Positions 34,118-43,074 of a DNA stretch of 64,000 nucleotides are shown piece after piece. The DNA is from Mycolicibacterium rhodesiae JS60. GTDB taxonomy: Bacteria > Actinomycetota > Actinomycetes > Mycobacteriales > Mycobacteriaceae. The notes beneath the pieces were generated by a model. The model worked only from the letters and a program-made list of their open reading frames with translations. It was not told the origin of the DNA and did not search any database. Position numbers and translations under genes: made by a program. How positions within the stretch are numbered: the first letter of the stretch is position 1; the number at the start of each line of letters is the position of its first letter. The stretch covers positions 1,054,001 to 1,118,000 of the forward strand of contig AGIQ01000002.1 of the NCBI GenBank assembly GCA_000230935.2, in the 5' to 3' direction.

Positions 34118-34738
34118 TCAGCCTCCGCCGGGCTGGCCCGGGAAGGCCGGGCGGTGGGTGGGGCGAACGCTGATCTGGGGCGGCCTGGTCTGCGGGGTGG
34201 TCACGTTCGGACGGTCGTTGTTGCCGCGCGGATATTGCGGGTATTGCGGCACCCAGGTGTTCTGCGTCTGCGCCGGGGTCTCCGGCGGCGGTGGCGGAGG
34301 GGGCGGCGGTTGCGGCGGCGGTGAACTGGTCAAACCGGTGGTCGTCGGTTCGGTGGTCACGGTCGCCGACGGGGTGTTCTTGGACCGGTCGGAATCGCCG
34401 GAATCCAGCGATACCAGCAGCACCGCGGCCACCAGGATCGCCACCACCGCCGCCCCGATGGCACCCATCGCGAGCGTTGCCTGCTTCTTGCGGTACCAGG
34501 GCCGTTCCGGGAACCAGAATGCGTCGGGAGCGAACGGGTCGAATCCCTCGTCGGGGTCGACCACGCGCAGAGCCGGGTCGGTCGGCGGATCCAGGTCGTC
34601 GCCGGGGGAGGTCGCGGGCGCATCGGCTGGCAGCACTGATCCGGGATACGGCTCCTCCGGATAGGGGCCGAACGGATCGCCGAAGGTGACGGGCGTGGCG
34701 GCCTCGTCGATATCCCCGGCAGGGTCCTGCTTGCGCAT
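34118..34738 (-). CDS. Single-pass PWYRKK membrane protein, Pro-rich tail
   Basis: A 206-residue protein built like its downstream neighbour. An acidic Pro-rich cytosolic N-terminus (about 1-78) leads to RPWYRKKQATLAM and one membrane helix (about 88-112). The outer part has a nine-proline run flanked by Thr/Ser and ends with a Pro/Arg/Gln-rich segment. It is paired with 33512-34099, and both sit beside iniC. Function is unknown; a role in envelope stress sensing is only suggested by the neighbourhood. Confidence 0.78.
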   Translation of the reverse strand: MRKQDPAGDIDEAATPVTFGDPFGPYPEEPYPGSVLPADAPATSPGDDLDPPTDPALRVVDPDEGFDPFAPDAFWFPERPWYRKKQATLAMGAIGAAVVAILVAAVLLVSLDSGDSDRSKNTPSATVTTEPTTTGLTSSPPPQPPPPPPPPPETPAQTQNTWVPQYPQYPRGNNDRPNVTTPQTRPPQISVRPTHRPAFPGQPGGG

Positions 34739-34786
34739 GGCTACCTATGCTAAATGTCTTGCCAGGGCGGATGCAGTTTTCCGCAA

Positions 34787-35719
34787 TCAGGCGAGTTGAC
34801 GAACCACGTCGGTGGCGAACAATTCCAGGTGGTCAAGGTCGGCCATATCCAGCAGTTGGAGGTACACCCGCTGCACCCCCGCCTCGATGAAAGGCCCGAG
34901 CTGCTCGACGATTTCGGCGGGCGTGCCGACCAGCGGAGTGTTGGTGCGCAGCTCGTCGACCTCCCGGGAAATGGCGTCGGCCCGCTTGCTTATTTCGGCG
35001 TCGTCGCGCCCGGCGCAGACCACGAACGCCGCCGAGTAGACGAAGTCGTCGGGATCGCGGCCGGCGTCCTGCAACGCTGCCCGAACCCGGGCGTACTGCG
35101 GTGCGACGAAGTCCAGGCTCGGGAACGCCAGGTTGTATTCCGCGGCGAACTGCGCGGCAAGGGCCGGGGTGCGCTTGGCGCCGTTGCCCCCGATGATGAT
35201 CGGCGGATGGGGGTTCTGCGCCGGTTTCGGCAGCGCGGGGGAGTCCTTGACGGTGTAGTAGGTGCCGTCGTAGTCGAAGGTCTGCCCGGCCGGGGTGGTC
35301 CACAGCCCGGTGATGATGTCGAGCTGTTCGTGCAACCGGTCGAATCGCTCACCGAGCGGCGGGAACGGGATCGCATAGGCCAGGTGTTCCTCGTCGAACC
35401 AGCCCGCCCCGATCCCGAAATCGACCCGGCCCGCGCTCATCGCGTCCACCTGGGCCACCGAGATCGCCAGCGGCCCCGGGTAGCGGAAAGTGGCTGAGGT
35501 GACCAGCGTGCCGAGCCGGATGGTCGACGTCTCACGGGCGATGCCGGCCAGCGTCACCCAGGAGTCGGTCGGCCCGGGCATCCCGTCACCGCTCATCGCG
35601 AGATAGTGGTCGGAACGGAAAAACGCGGAGTAGCCGAGGGATTCGGCGGCCTGAGCGACCGCGAGCTGGTCGGTGTAGCCGGCGCCTTGCTGAGGTTCGA
35701 CGAAGACACGGAAGTCCAT
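34787..35719 (-). CDS. LLM-class F420-dependent oxidoreductase
   Basis: A 310-residue luciferase-like (beta/alpha)8 barrel. Landmarks: FRSDHYL near residue 35, TSATFRYPGPLAISVAQVD, GIGAGWFDEEH, and the glycine-rich PPIIIGGNGAKRTPALAA. In mycobacteria such proteins usually bind F420 rather than FMN. The start at ATG 35719 is set by the conserved DFRVFVEPQQG opening; a longer frame to 35902 is antisense to lpqJ. Substrate is unknown. Confidence 0.88.
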   Translation of the reverse strand: MDFRVFVEPQQGAGYTDQLAVAQAAESLGYSAFFRSDHYLAMSGDGMPGPTDSWVTLAGIARETSTIRLGTLVTSATFRYPGPLAISVAQVDAMSAGRVDFGIGAGWFDEEHLAYAIPFPPLGERFDRLHEQLDIITGLWTTPAGQTFDYDGTYYTVKDSPALPKPAQNPHPPIIIGGNGAKRTPALAAQFAAEYNLAFPSLDFVAPQYARVRAALQDAGRDPDDFVYSAAFVVCAGRDDAEISKRADAISREVDELRTNTPLVGTPAEIVEQLGPFIEAGVQRVYLQLLDMADLDHLELFATDVVRQLA

Positions 35720-35729
35720 GGGAGCCAGC

Positions 35730-36287
35730 TTAGAAAACCTTGACCCCTTCGGTACTGATGAACAATCCGTGACCGGTGCCGTCGTTGGTGAACTGAGTGC
35801 CGTCGGGGCTGGCATCGATGGTCCAGCCGACCGCGTGATAGGTCGCGTAATCCAGCTGGGTGGTGGGGATGTCGCCGAGGTTTCCGGCGATCCATCGCAC
35901 ACTACCGCTGGCGGTCACCTCGATGCCGTTGGCCGGCTCGCCGTTGACGACGGGCGGGTTGGTGAAGTCCGATTCGCAGCCGACCGTCTGGGAATTGAGC
36001 TGGCAGCGGGTCTGACCCGACTTGGTTTCGATGAACACGTATCCGCTGTCGCTGGGCGCCAGGGCCTGGCCGCCGCCCGGGTTGGGGACCGTGGTGGGGG
36101 TCGGGGTGGCCGGCGTCGGCGTCGAGACGGTCGGCTTGCTGGTGGGAAAGCTCGGCTCGCCGCCCGGCCCGCAGCCTGGGCAGCGGGCCGCACCGTCGGT
36201 GGTGGTGCTGCACCCGGCCGCAGCGGCGCCCGCGGCCACCAGCCACAGCACTGCAACACCGGCTTTCATGCCGTTGGATATCCGCAC
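35730..36287 (-). CDS. lpqJ: LpqJ-like lipoprotein
   Basis: A 185-residue exported lipoprotein. The signal peptide ends in a lipobox, AAAAGC, with the acylated cysteine at position 26. A Thr/Pro linker (about 45-70) is followed by a compact domain with QTRCQLNSQTVGCESDF (one disulfide) and a C-terminal GWTIDASPDGTQFTNDGTGHG part. Position next to the ini genes matches lpqJ (Rv0344c) of M. tuberculosis. Function is unknown. Confidence 0.82.
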   Translation of the reverse strand: MRISNGMKAGVAVLWLVAAGAAAAGCSTTTDGAARCPGCGPGGEPSFPTSKPTVSTPTPATPTPTTVPNPGGGQALAPSDSGYVFIETKSGQTRCQLNSQTVGCESDFTNPPVVNGEPANGIEVTASGSVRWIAGNLGDIPTTQLDYATYHAVGWTIDASPDGTQFTNDGTGHGLFISTEGVKVF

Positions 36288-36442
36288 ACCGAACTCCTGC
36301 CGTCGACTGTCAGGGTACGCATGCAGTGACGGAAGTGACTTGAGTGACTCGCGGGCTCGCGGCCGGCGGGCATCCCGCGAACCGCCGATCCGGCGACGGC
36401 GATCGCGTTAGATTCGACCCCTCGATATGGGGAGGGCACGCC

Positions 36443-38182
36443 ATGACAGGCACCGGCGAGCTGTTGTTCAATCCAAACACCTACGACCCGCGACAGTTCG
36501 ATCCGGTGACGCGGCGCCAGCTGCGGGCACTGATCGACTGGTTCGAGGAGCGCGGCAAGACGAGACTGCTGCAGGACGACCTGGACGCGGTGTGGGTGGC
36601 GGACTTCCTCGACTTCATCAAGCGCGCGCGGATCTTCGCGACCTTCCTCACCCCGTCGGAATTCGGCGTCGGTGACGACAACAAGCGTTGGGACACCTCG
36701 CGTAACGCCGCGCTCAGCGAGATCCTCGGGTTCTATGGGCTTGCGTACTGGTACGCCGAGCAGGTCACCATCCTGGGTCTCGGCCCGATTTGGCAGAGCG
36801 ACAACATCAAGGCCAAGCAACGCGCCGCCGAGCAACTCGAAGCGGGCGGCGTCATGGCCTTCGCACTCTCCGAACGCGATCACGGCGCCGACATCTACAA
36901 CACCGACATGATCTTGACCCCCGCCGAGGCTGACGCGGAAGGTGTCGTCTTCCGTGCGACCGGCCAGAAGTACTACATCGGCAACGGCAACGTGGCGGGC
37001 ATGGTTTCGGTGTTCTCCCGCCGGGCCGATATCGACGGCCCCGAGGGTTACGTGTGGTTCGTCGCCGACAGTTCGCACCCGGCTTACCAGCTGATCGGCA
37101 ATGTCGTACATGGTCAGATGTTCGTGAGTAACTTTGTGCTGCAGGACTATCCGGTTCACACCGAGGACATCCTCTGTACCGGTCCGGAGGCGTTCTCGGT
37201 GGCGCTCAACACGGTCAACATCGGCAAGTTCAACCTGTGCACCGCCTCGATCGGGATGTGCGAGCACGCGTTCTACGAGGCGATCACGCATGCCGACAAC
37301 CGCATCCTGTACGGCAATCCGGTCACCGACTTCCCGCATGTCCGGGCCAGCTTCGTCGACGCTTACGCCCGGCTGATCGCGATGAAACTGTTCAGCGACC
37401 GCGCGATCGACTACTTCCGCACCGCCAGCCTCGATGATCGTCGCTACCTGCTGTTCAATCCGGTGACCAAGGCCAAGGTGACCTCTGAGGGTGAGACTGT
37501 GGTGAGGATTCTCTGGGATGTTCTGGCCGCCAAGGGATTCGAACGCAACACGTATTTTTCCGAAGTCCGCCAGATGATCGGTGCACTGCCCCGGCTGGAG
37601 GGTACGGTGCACGTCAACGTTGCGCAGATCCTCAAGTTCATGCCCAACTACCTGTTCAACCCGGGTTCGTACCCGCAGATCGGCACCCGCGACGACCCGG
37701 CCGACGACGTGTTCTTCTGGGCACAGGGGCCGGCCAAGGGTGCTTCCAAGGTCCAATTCGCCGATTGGGTTCCGGTCTTCGAGAGAGCCTCGGGCATACC
37801 GAATGTCGCATGCTTCACCGAGCAGGTACGAGCCTTGCAGGTGTTGCTCACCACCGCGGCACCCGACGCCGAGCAGCAGCGCGACCTCGACTTCATGCTC
37901 GTCATCGGGCATTTGTTCACGCTGGTGGTCTACGGTCAGCTGATTCTCGAGCAAGCCGAATTGCGGGGACTCGACCACGACTTGGTGGACCAGATCTTCG
38001 ACGTCCAGGTCAGAGATTTCTCCGGTTATGTTGTTGCGCTGCACGGGAAGGCGAGTTCGACTCCGGCGCAACAGGACTGGGCGATATCGGCAGTGCGGAA
38101 ACCGGTGGCCGACACCGAGCGCTTCGACCGGGTATGGCAGCAGGTGCGGGCCTACGACGGCGCCTATGAGATGCGCCCGTGA
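36443..38182 (+). CDS. Acyl-CoA dehydrogenase family protein
   Basis: A 579-residue flavoprotein of the acyl-CoA dehydrogenase fold, longer than the usual ~390 residues and so closer to the FadE subtypes with extra N- and C-terminal segments. FAD and substrate regions are visible as MAFALSERDHGADIYN and a following GQKYYIGNGNVAGMVSVFSR, and the helical C-terminal domain starts near residue 260 with LNTVNIGKFNLCTASIGMC. The catalytic base cannot be fixed by eye. ATG 36443 has GGGGAGGG upstream. It would act in oxidation of a fatty or other acyl-CoA. Confidence 0.85.
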   Translation: MTGTGELLFNPNTYDPRQFDPVTRRQLRALIDWFEERGKTRLLQDDLDAVWVADFLDFIKRARIFATFLTPSEFGVGDDNKRWDTSRNAALSEILGFYGLAYWYAEQVTILGLGPIWQSDNIKAKQRAAEQLEAGGVMAFALSERDHGADIYNTDMILTPAEADAEGVVFRATGQKYYIGNGNVAGMVSVFSRRADIDGPEGYVWFVADSSHPAYQLIGNVVHGQMFVSNFVLQDYPVHTEDILCTGPEAFSVALNTVNIGKFNLCTASIGMCEHAFYEAITHADNRILYGNPVTDFPHVRASFVDAYARLIAMKLFSDRAIDYFRTASLDDRRYLLFNPVTKAKVTSEGETVVRILWDVLAAKGFERNTYFSEVRQMIGALPRLEGTVHVNVAQILKFMPNYLFNPGSYPQIGTRDDPADDVFFWAQGPAKGASKVQFADWVPVFERASGIPNVACFTEQVRALQVLLTTAAPDAEQQRDLDFMLVIGHLFTLVVYGQLILEQAELRGLDHDLVDQIFDVQVRDFSGYVVALHGKASSTPAQQDWAISAVRKPVADTERFDRVWQQVRAYDGAYEMRP

Positions 38183-38185
38183 GGA

Positions 38186-38611
38186 TCAGCGAACCGTCAC
38201 CGCCGCGGTGAACGACCAGGAATCCTTGACGCCGCCCGGCCACGGCTGGCCATAGGTGGTGGCCACGGTGGTGGTGCCGCGCTTGAGCGCTTGGAAGGTC
38301 CAGGTTGCGGTTCCCGGGGCGCCCGGCAGGTGGACTCCTGACGGCCCGGAGTCGTAGTGGTCGCGCTGCGCGATCACCGCGGGATCGCCGATCTGCGCCT
38401 GCGGCGCCCACTGATAACCGGTGGATGGATTGGAGGCCAGCACGATCCGCAGCGTGTCACCCACCGCGACGGAGATCTCGAGCTTGAGGTGTCGCTTGTT
38501 CAGCAGATCGTCGTAGGACACGTCGATCGTCGTGGTTCCCGGGGGCTTCTTGATGCCGCCACAGCCGGCCAATGTCAGTGCGATCGCCAGCAACGCAATC
38601 AGCCGGATCAT
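38186..38611 (-). CDS. Chagasin-type (I42) peptidase inhibitor lipoprotein
   Basis: A 141-residue lipoprotein. The signal peptide ends LTLAGC with Cys17 as the lipidation site. The mature part has the three loops of inhibitor family I42: NPSTGYQW, GAPGTATWTFQALKRG (the GxxG strand) and QPWPGG. Chagasins block papain-like cysteine proteases by wedging these loops into the active site. Its ATG overlaps the stop of the upstream SDR gene (ATGA at 38608-38611), so the two are translated together. The target protease is unknown and may come from a host or a competitor. Confidence 0.88.
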   Translation of the reverse strand: MIRLIALLAIALTLAGCGGIKKPPGTTTIDVSYDDLLNKRHLKLEISVAVGDTLRIVLASNPSTGYQWAPQAQIGDPAVIAQRDHYDSGPSGVHLPGAPGTATWTFQALKRGTTTVATTYGQPWPGGVKDSWSFTAAVTVR

Positions 38612-39465
38612 CGCGTGAAGCTCTTGAATCGTTGGAACCGAAGCAGGTAGGGCACCAACCGCCGGGCCGGCACGGAGCCCGGCCAGTCGTCGGCACGAAA
38701 ATACGCGTCGGACCCGCCGTCGACGAAAATGACGCTGCCGCAGAGGAAATCGGCCGCGTCGGATAACATGAACACCACCCAGTCGGCCAGCTTCCCGGCG
38801 TCGCCGAATCCGCCGATCGGCACCGGGAAGGAATGGATCGCCTTGGCCTCAGCCGGCGTGGACAGCTGCTTCTCCAGCAGTGGCGTGAGGATCGCACCGG
38901 GCGCGATGGCGTTGAGCCGGATTCCCGCGCCGGCCCATTCGCGGGTCACCGCGTGGCGCCGTACCCAACGGCTGAGCGCGACCTTCGAGGCCCCGTAGGC
39001 CATCGACGAGGCAGCCTTGCCGAACCATCGAAGGGTCCGCACCGCCTTGTCGCCGTCGCCGGCCAGCAGGGCGCGGATGGCCCGGCCGGGTATCGCCGGA
39101 ATCGTCGTCGTCGAGTTACTGGAGAAGGCAACGACTTTCGCTCGTTCCCCGGCGGCCAGCGCGGGCCGCCACGCCTGCAGCAGGTCCACCACACCAAAGT
39201 AGTTGACCTCTGTGATCAGCCTGGGCTGGTCGGGCCCGGGCGTGGGCCCAAGCCCGGCCGCCAGTACTGCGCCGTCGAGTCGCCCGCCACAGGCAGTTCG
39301 GACCGTGTCGGCCGCGGCCCGGCGGCCGGCCGGGGTCGACAGGTCGGCCACCACATCGGCGGACCGGACGTCGACCCCGATCACGGTGTGCCCGTTGGCG
39401 CGCAGCCTCTCGACGACGGCCTTTCCCATGCCGGATGCTGAGCCGGTGACGGCGTAGGTACCCAT
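38608..39465 (-). CDS. Short-chain dehydrogenase/reductase (SDR)
   Basis: A 285-residue SDR. TGSASGMGKAV is the cofactor motif, AYGASKVAL holds the catalytic Tyr-Lys pair, NAIAPGAILTPLL follows, and CGSVIFVDGG is the usual C-terminal block. The N-terminal acidic VGVDVRSADVVADL suggests NAD(H) use, as in the 3-alpha-hydroxysteroid dehydrogenase-like subgroup. The stop overlaps the start of the I42 inhibitor gene. Confidence 0.88.
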   Translation of the reverse strand: MGTYAVTGSASGMGKAVVERLRANGHTVIGVDVRSADVVADLSTPAGRRAAADTVRTACGGRLDGAVLAAGLGPTPGPDQPRLITEVNYFGVVDLLQAWRPALAAGERAKVVAFSSNSTTTIPAIPGRAIRALLAGDGDKAVRTLRWFGKAASSMAYGASKVALSRWVRRHAVTREWAGAGIRLNAIAPGAILTPLLEKQLSTPAEAKAIHSFPVPIGGFGDAGKLADWVVFMLSDAADFLCGSVIFVDGGSDAYFRADDWPGSVPARRLVPYLLRFQRFKSFTR

Positions 39466-39496
39466 CGAAGCGAGTATGGCCTACCGGCGTCGGTTG

Positions 39497-41140
39497 TCAG
39501 GCCACCAGCACCGGGGGTGTCTTGGGTTCGGTCGCCACCGGTGGCGGTGGGAGCGGATGCCCTTGCGAGAAGATGTCGACCCCGGTCATCCAGGCGACCA
39601 GTTCGGCGAGCGCGCTGGTGGCCGCCACGCCCACGTCGCCGAGGACTTGCACCACGACCTTGGACACCGCGGCCAGTTGGCTGATCAGGAAGATGTTCTG
39701 ATCCACGATGCCCTGAAGAGCGGCGTTGATGCTGTTGATTCCGCCATCGAGGAAGTACGGGATGCTGGCGAAGATGGTCCGCGCGCTCAGCGCCACGTTG
39801 GTGGGGATGTCCGGCCACCCGTTCCGGGCGATGGCGTCGAGGAGGGCTTGATCCAGGTCATCCGGGAGGACATTGCTCGAGCCCAGTGTGGTCAGGGACA
39901 CCCCGGGTGAACCTGTCGGCGGCGGTCCGCCGAACAGCGACAGCACGGTGGGCGTGACGTCGATGATCGAGTAGGCCAGGTTCATCCGGCCCGGGTCGAA
40001 GCCGTCGCCGTTGGCGATGACCCACGTCGAGGTCTCGTCGGGGGACTGGAAGCCGTGCCCGAAGCCCAGCTGCGGCTGGTGGCCGTGGTCGGTCACCACG
40101 ATGACCGTCCAGTTTTCACCGGAGGTGTTCACCGCTTCCATGATCGCGCCGATATTGGTGTCCGTGCGGTTGATGGCCGCCGCGTATTGCGGTGAGGCAC
40201 CGCCGTATTGGTGTCCGGCCTCGTCGACCTGCACCAGATAGGAGAACAGGAAGTTCGGCGGTTCGCCGCTCCCGATCGCCGCGACCGTCTGCGCGGTGAC
40301 CTCGGCGTCGGTCAATGACCAGTTGGTGTCGCCGGGCACCTGCGGGACGAGGGAATATGTGTCGACGGGGTATTGGCCGGCCTGTGCGATATCGGTGATC
40401 ACGTCCCAGTCCGCGATCACCATCGTGTCGATCTCGGAGTTGAAGTACTCGAGCTGATTGATCACCGTCGGCCACTTCATGTAAGTGTCGGCCGTGAAGA
40501 TGTTGTTGATGACGCCGGTTTGGTTGTCCCATGCCCCGGTCAGGATCGCGGTCCACGACGGGTTGGAGATGGTGGTGTGGCCGACGATGCTGGCCACCCC
40601 GGTGACGCTGTCGCCCATCAGCGCATCGAAGTTCGGGTTGTCGCCGGCGATGACCCGGCGCAGGTTGGTGCCGTCGACACCGATCACCAGAACATGGACG
40701 TCGGTCGGGTTGACCGCATCGTTGACGACGTTGATGACCGTCACGCCGGCGGTGCGGGCGCGCAGGGAAGTGCCGGTGGTGACGCTGCCGGCCGGGGCCA
40801 GCGGCAGCGGCGGAGCCGGGAGCGGGGCCGGAAGGGACAGCGCCGCTGCGAGTTTCATCGGCGCGATGGTCCGGCGTGCGGTCGGCGCGGCCGTCGATGC
40901 GGCGGGCGCCGCTTTGCCGGCCGTGGCGCTGCGGCGGGGGCCCGTGACGACGCCATTGGCCTTCGGTGCCGGCTTGCCCGACCGGGCGGTCGACCCCGAC
41001 GAACTCGACGATTTGGACGCGCCCGGGGAATCCGCAGAACCCGAGTCCGCGGAGGCTACGGCGCTTGCGACCGCCGAGCCCGTGCCGGCGACCACGCCGG
41101 CGATCGCAACTCCCAGACATACCTGCTTGATCGTCGTCAC
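39497..41140 (-). CDS. Exported phosphodiesterase / nucleotide pyrophosphatase-like protein
   Basis: A 547-residue exported protein of the alkaline-phosphatase superfamily (type I phosphodiesterase/NPP). A signal-like hydrophobic stretch (KQVCLGVAIAGVVAGTG) precedes a Ser/Ala/Pro-rich linker to about 130. The catalytic part shows VLVIGVDGTNL (metal Asp), GHTTISNPSWTAILTG (Thr/Ser nucleophile region), LVQVDEAGHQYG and VVTDHGHQP (metal ligands Asp and His). The C-terminal 130 residues lack these motifs. The start is GTG 41140 behind GGGACG; a longer frame to 41185 is possible. Confidence 0.85.
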   Translation of the reverse strand: MTTIKQVCLGVAIAGVVAGTGSAVASAVASADSGSADSPGASKSSSSSGSTARSGKPAPKANGVVTGPRRSATAGKAAPAASTAAPTARRTIAPMKLAAALSLPAPLPAPPLPLAPAGSVTTGTSLRARTAGVTVINVVNDAVNPTDVHVLVIGVDGTNLRRVIAGDNPNFDALMGDSVTGVASIVGHTTISNPSWTAILTGAWDNQTGVINNIFTADTYMKWPTVINQLEYFNSEIDTMVIADWDVITDIAQAGQYPVDTYSLVPQVPGDTNWSLTDAEVTAQTVAAIGSGEPPNFLFSYLVQVDEAGHQYGGASPQYAAAINRTDTNIGAIMEAVNTSGENWTVIVVTDHGHQPQLGFGHGFQSPDETSTWVIANGDGFDPGRMNLAYSIIDVTPTVLSLFGGPPPTGSPGVSLTTLGSSNVLPDDLDQALLDAIARNGWPDIPTNVALSARTIFASIPYFLDGGINSINAALQGIVDQNIFLISQLAAVSKVVVQVLGDVGVAATSALAELVAWMTGVDIFSQGHPLPPPPVATEPKTPPVLVA

Positions 41141-41244
41141 GTCGTCGTCCCCGATCCTTTGCCAGTTATTGCACAGCTGTGTCACAGACTAGATCCAGGA
41201 ATAGCCCGCGGATGGCGTTTCGGCGTGCCCGCTACATTCGTTTG

Positions 41245-42270
41245 GTGGACGTCGACGTCATGACCACCGCCCTCCCGCTGGGACAGATCGGCGGGCTGGC
41301 GCAGCGCACGCTGGCCGCCGGATTTTCCGGGATGTTGTTCACCGAGACCGGCCGCACCCCCTTCCTCAACGCAGCGGTGGCGGCACAAGCCGCACCAGGC
41401 CTCGCGTTGTCGACCGGTGTCGCTGTTGCCTTTCCGCGCAGCCCGTTCATCACGGCTGCCACTGCGTGGGAACTCCAGGAGGCGACCGGCGGACACTTCC
41501 GGCTCGGGCTGGGCACCCAGGTCCGAACCCACGTGACCCGGCGCTACGGGATGCCGTTCGAACGGCCCGGCCCGCGCCTGCGCGACTACGTGCTGGCCGT
41601 CAAGGCCTGCTTCGCCGCATTTCGCAGTGGCACGCTCGATCACCACGGCGAGTTCTACAACCTCGACTTCATCACCCCGCAATGGAGCGCAGGCCCCATC
41701 GATGAGCCCGATCCGAAAGTCGACATCGCCGCGGTGAACCCATGGATGCTGCGGATGGCCGGTGAGGTGGCCGACGGCGTGCACGTCCACCCGATCGGCG
41801 AGCCCGGCTATATCGCCCGCCACGTGGTGCCGAAAGTGGCTGAGGGAGCAGAAAAATCGGGGCGGTCGCCATCCGAAATCGCGTTGATCGTGCCGGTGAT
41901 GACGGTCGTCGGCGACACCGAGGAGGAACGCGCGGCCGAGCGGGAGCGGGTGCGGTTTTCCATGAGCTTCTACGGCAGCACGCCCAACTATGCGTTCATC
42001 TGGGATGAGGCGGGGTTCGAGGGCACCACCGCCCGGATCCGGGAAAGGCAGAAGGCCGGCGACATCCCGGGGATGGCCGCCCAGATCACCGACGACCACG
42101 TCGCCAGGTTCGCCACCGAGTCGACCTGGGATGGGCTGGCCGCCGCGCTCGAACACAAATACCAGGGGACCGCGAGCCGCATCGTGCTCTACAACGCACT
42201 CGGTGACGACGAGCGCTTCGAACGCTACGGCGAGGTGGCGCGCCAACTTTCCCAGGGGGCTGCGCGCTAG
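41245..42270 (+). CDS. LLM-class F420-dependent oxidoreductase (TIGR03617-like)
   Basis: A 341-residue luciferase-like barrel. Landmarks: LPLGQIGGLAQRTLAAGFSG, FTETGRTPFLNAAVAAQ, FRLGLGTQVRTHVTRRYGM and ADGVHVHPIGEP. It differs from the LLM gene at 34787-35719 and belongs to a second subgroup. I use GTG 41245, which gives the expected VDVDVMTT opening; the long frame to 41179 overlaps the promoter of the divergent phosphodiesterase gene. Substrate unknown. Confidence 0.88.
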   Translation: MDVDVMTTALPLGQIGGLAQRTLAAGFSGMLFTETGRTPFLNAAVAAQAAPGLALSTGVAVAFPRSPFITAATAWELQEATGGHFRLGLGTQVRTHVTRRYGMPFERPGPRLRDYVLAVKACFAAFRSGTLDHHGEFYNLDFITPQWSAGPIDEPDPKVDIAAVNPWMLRMAGEVADGVHVHPIGEPGYIARHVVPKVAEGAEKSGRSPSEIALIVPVMTVVGDTEEERAAERERVRFSMSFYGSTPNYAFIWDEAGFEGTTARIRERQKAGDIPGMAAQITDDHVARFATESTWDGLAAALEHKYQGTASRIVLYNALGDDERFERYGEVARQLSQGAAR

Positions 42271-42316
42271 CGCGGGCGGCGCGTTAATCTACCGCCATGC
42301 CAGCGCGGAGGTGCAC

Positions 42317-43069
42317 GTGAGCACACACCTCGCCGTTATCGCCACTCTGGCGCTCGCGTTGCTGTTCAGTCCCGAGACGCTGGTCCTGGGACTGGTCGTC
42401 GCCAGCGACAGGGTCGTGCCCCGGCAGGCGACGCTCGCCTTCTCCAGTGGCGCCGTTGTCGGCATTGCCTTCGCCACCGGTATCGGCGTGGGGATCGCGG
42501 CCTTGACGGGCTCGGCGGCCGGGGCGGACGCCCATCACACCTCCTGGCCCGGCTTCATCGTGCGCCTGCTGATCGCGATCGCGCTACTGGCGATCGGTCT
42601 GCGCCGGGCGCTCGGCGCCATCCGGCACAGGCCGATCGTCGACGTCTCCAAACCCGAGAGCCAGCGTCGCAAGCTACCGGCAAAACTGGTCGAACGCTTC
42701 CCAGGGCTCGATCCGAAGGCGGATCTACCTGCGCGCCAACGTATTACCCGCGCCGCGCTGGCGGGCTTCACCATCTGCGGATTGCACCCGAAAGTGTTCC
42801 CGATCGCCATCGCCGCCGGGCATCAGATACTGCAGATCGCCGGCCGCGGTGAACGCACGCTCGGTGCCGTGGTGTTCGCGGTGATCGCCGTGATCCCCGC
42901 GCTGGCGCCGACGGTGATCGAGATCGTGCGGCCGGGGGCCGCCGGCGCGATCAAGGAGGGCTACGAGCGCATCATGAAGGTGCATGGTCGCTGGATCGTG
43001 GCCGTGCTCCTGTTGGCCGCCGCCGCCTTCGTCGGCCACGGGGCCTTCGAGCACATGCCGGGTCGCTGA
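42317..43069 (+). CDS. Sap/GAP-like membrane protein (lipid-addressing family)
   Basis: A 250-residue protein with six predicted membrane helices and a charged loop in the middle (residues ~105-145, RRKLPAKLVERFPGL). The pattern LLFSPETLVLGLVVAS at the start and GFTICGLHPKVFPIAIAAG in the second half fits the Sap/GAP family, small LysE-like transporters used in mycobacteria for export of glycolipids such as sulfolipid and glycopeptidolipid. GTG 42317 has GCGGAGG upstream. It is followed after five bases by the MFS gene, so both are probably co-transcribed. Confidence 0.8.
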   Translation: MSTHLAVIATLALALLFSPETLVLGLVVASDRVVPRQATLAFSSGAVVGIAFATGIGVGIAALTGSAAGADAHHTSWPGFIVRLLIAIALLAIGLRRALGAIRHRPIVDVSKPESQRRKLPAKLVERFPGLDPKADLPARQRITRAALAGFTICGLHPKVFPIAIAAGHQILQIAGRGERTLGAVVFAVIAVIPALAPTVIEIVRPGAAGAIKEGYERIMKVHGRWIVAVLLLAAAAFVGHGAFEHMPGR

Positions 43070-43074
43070 CTTTC

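Noticed and set aside
36266..38071. 601-codon minus-strand frame opposite the acyl-CoA dehydrogenase
   Set aside because: The plus-strand frame has clear family motifs and a good ribosome binding site; the minus frame has no recognisable domain.
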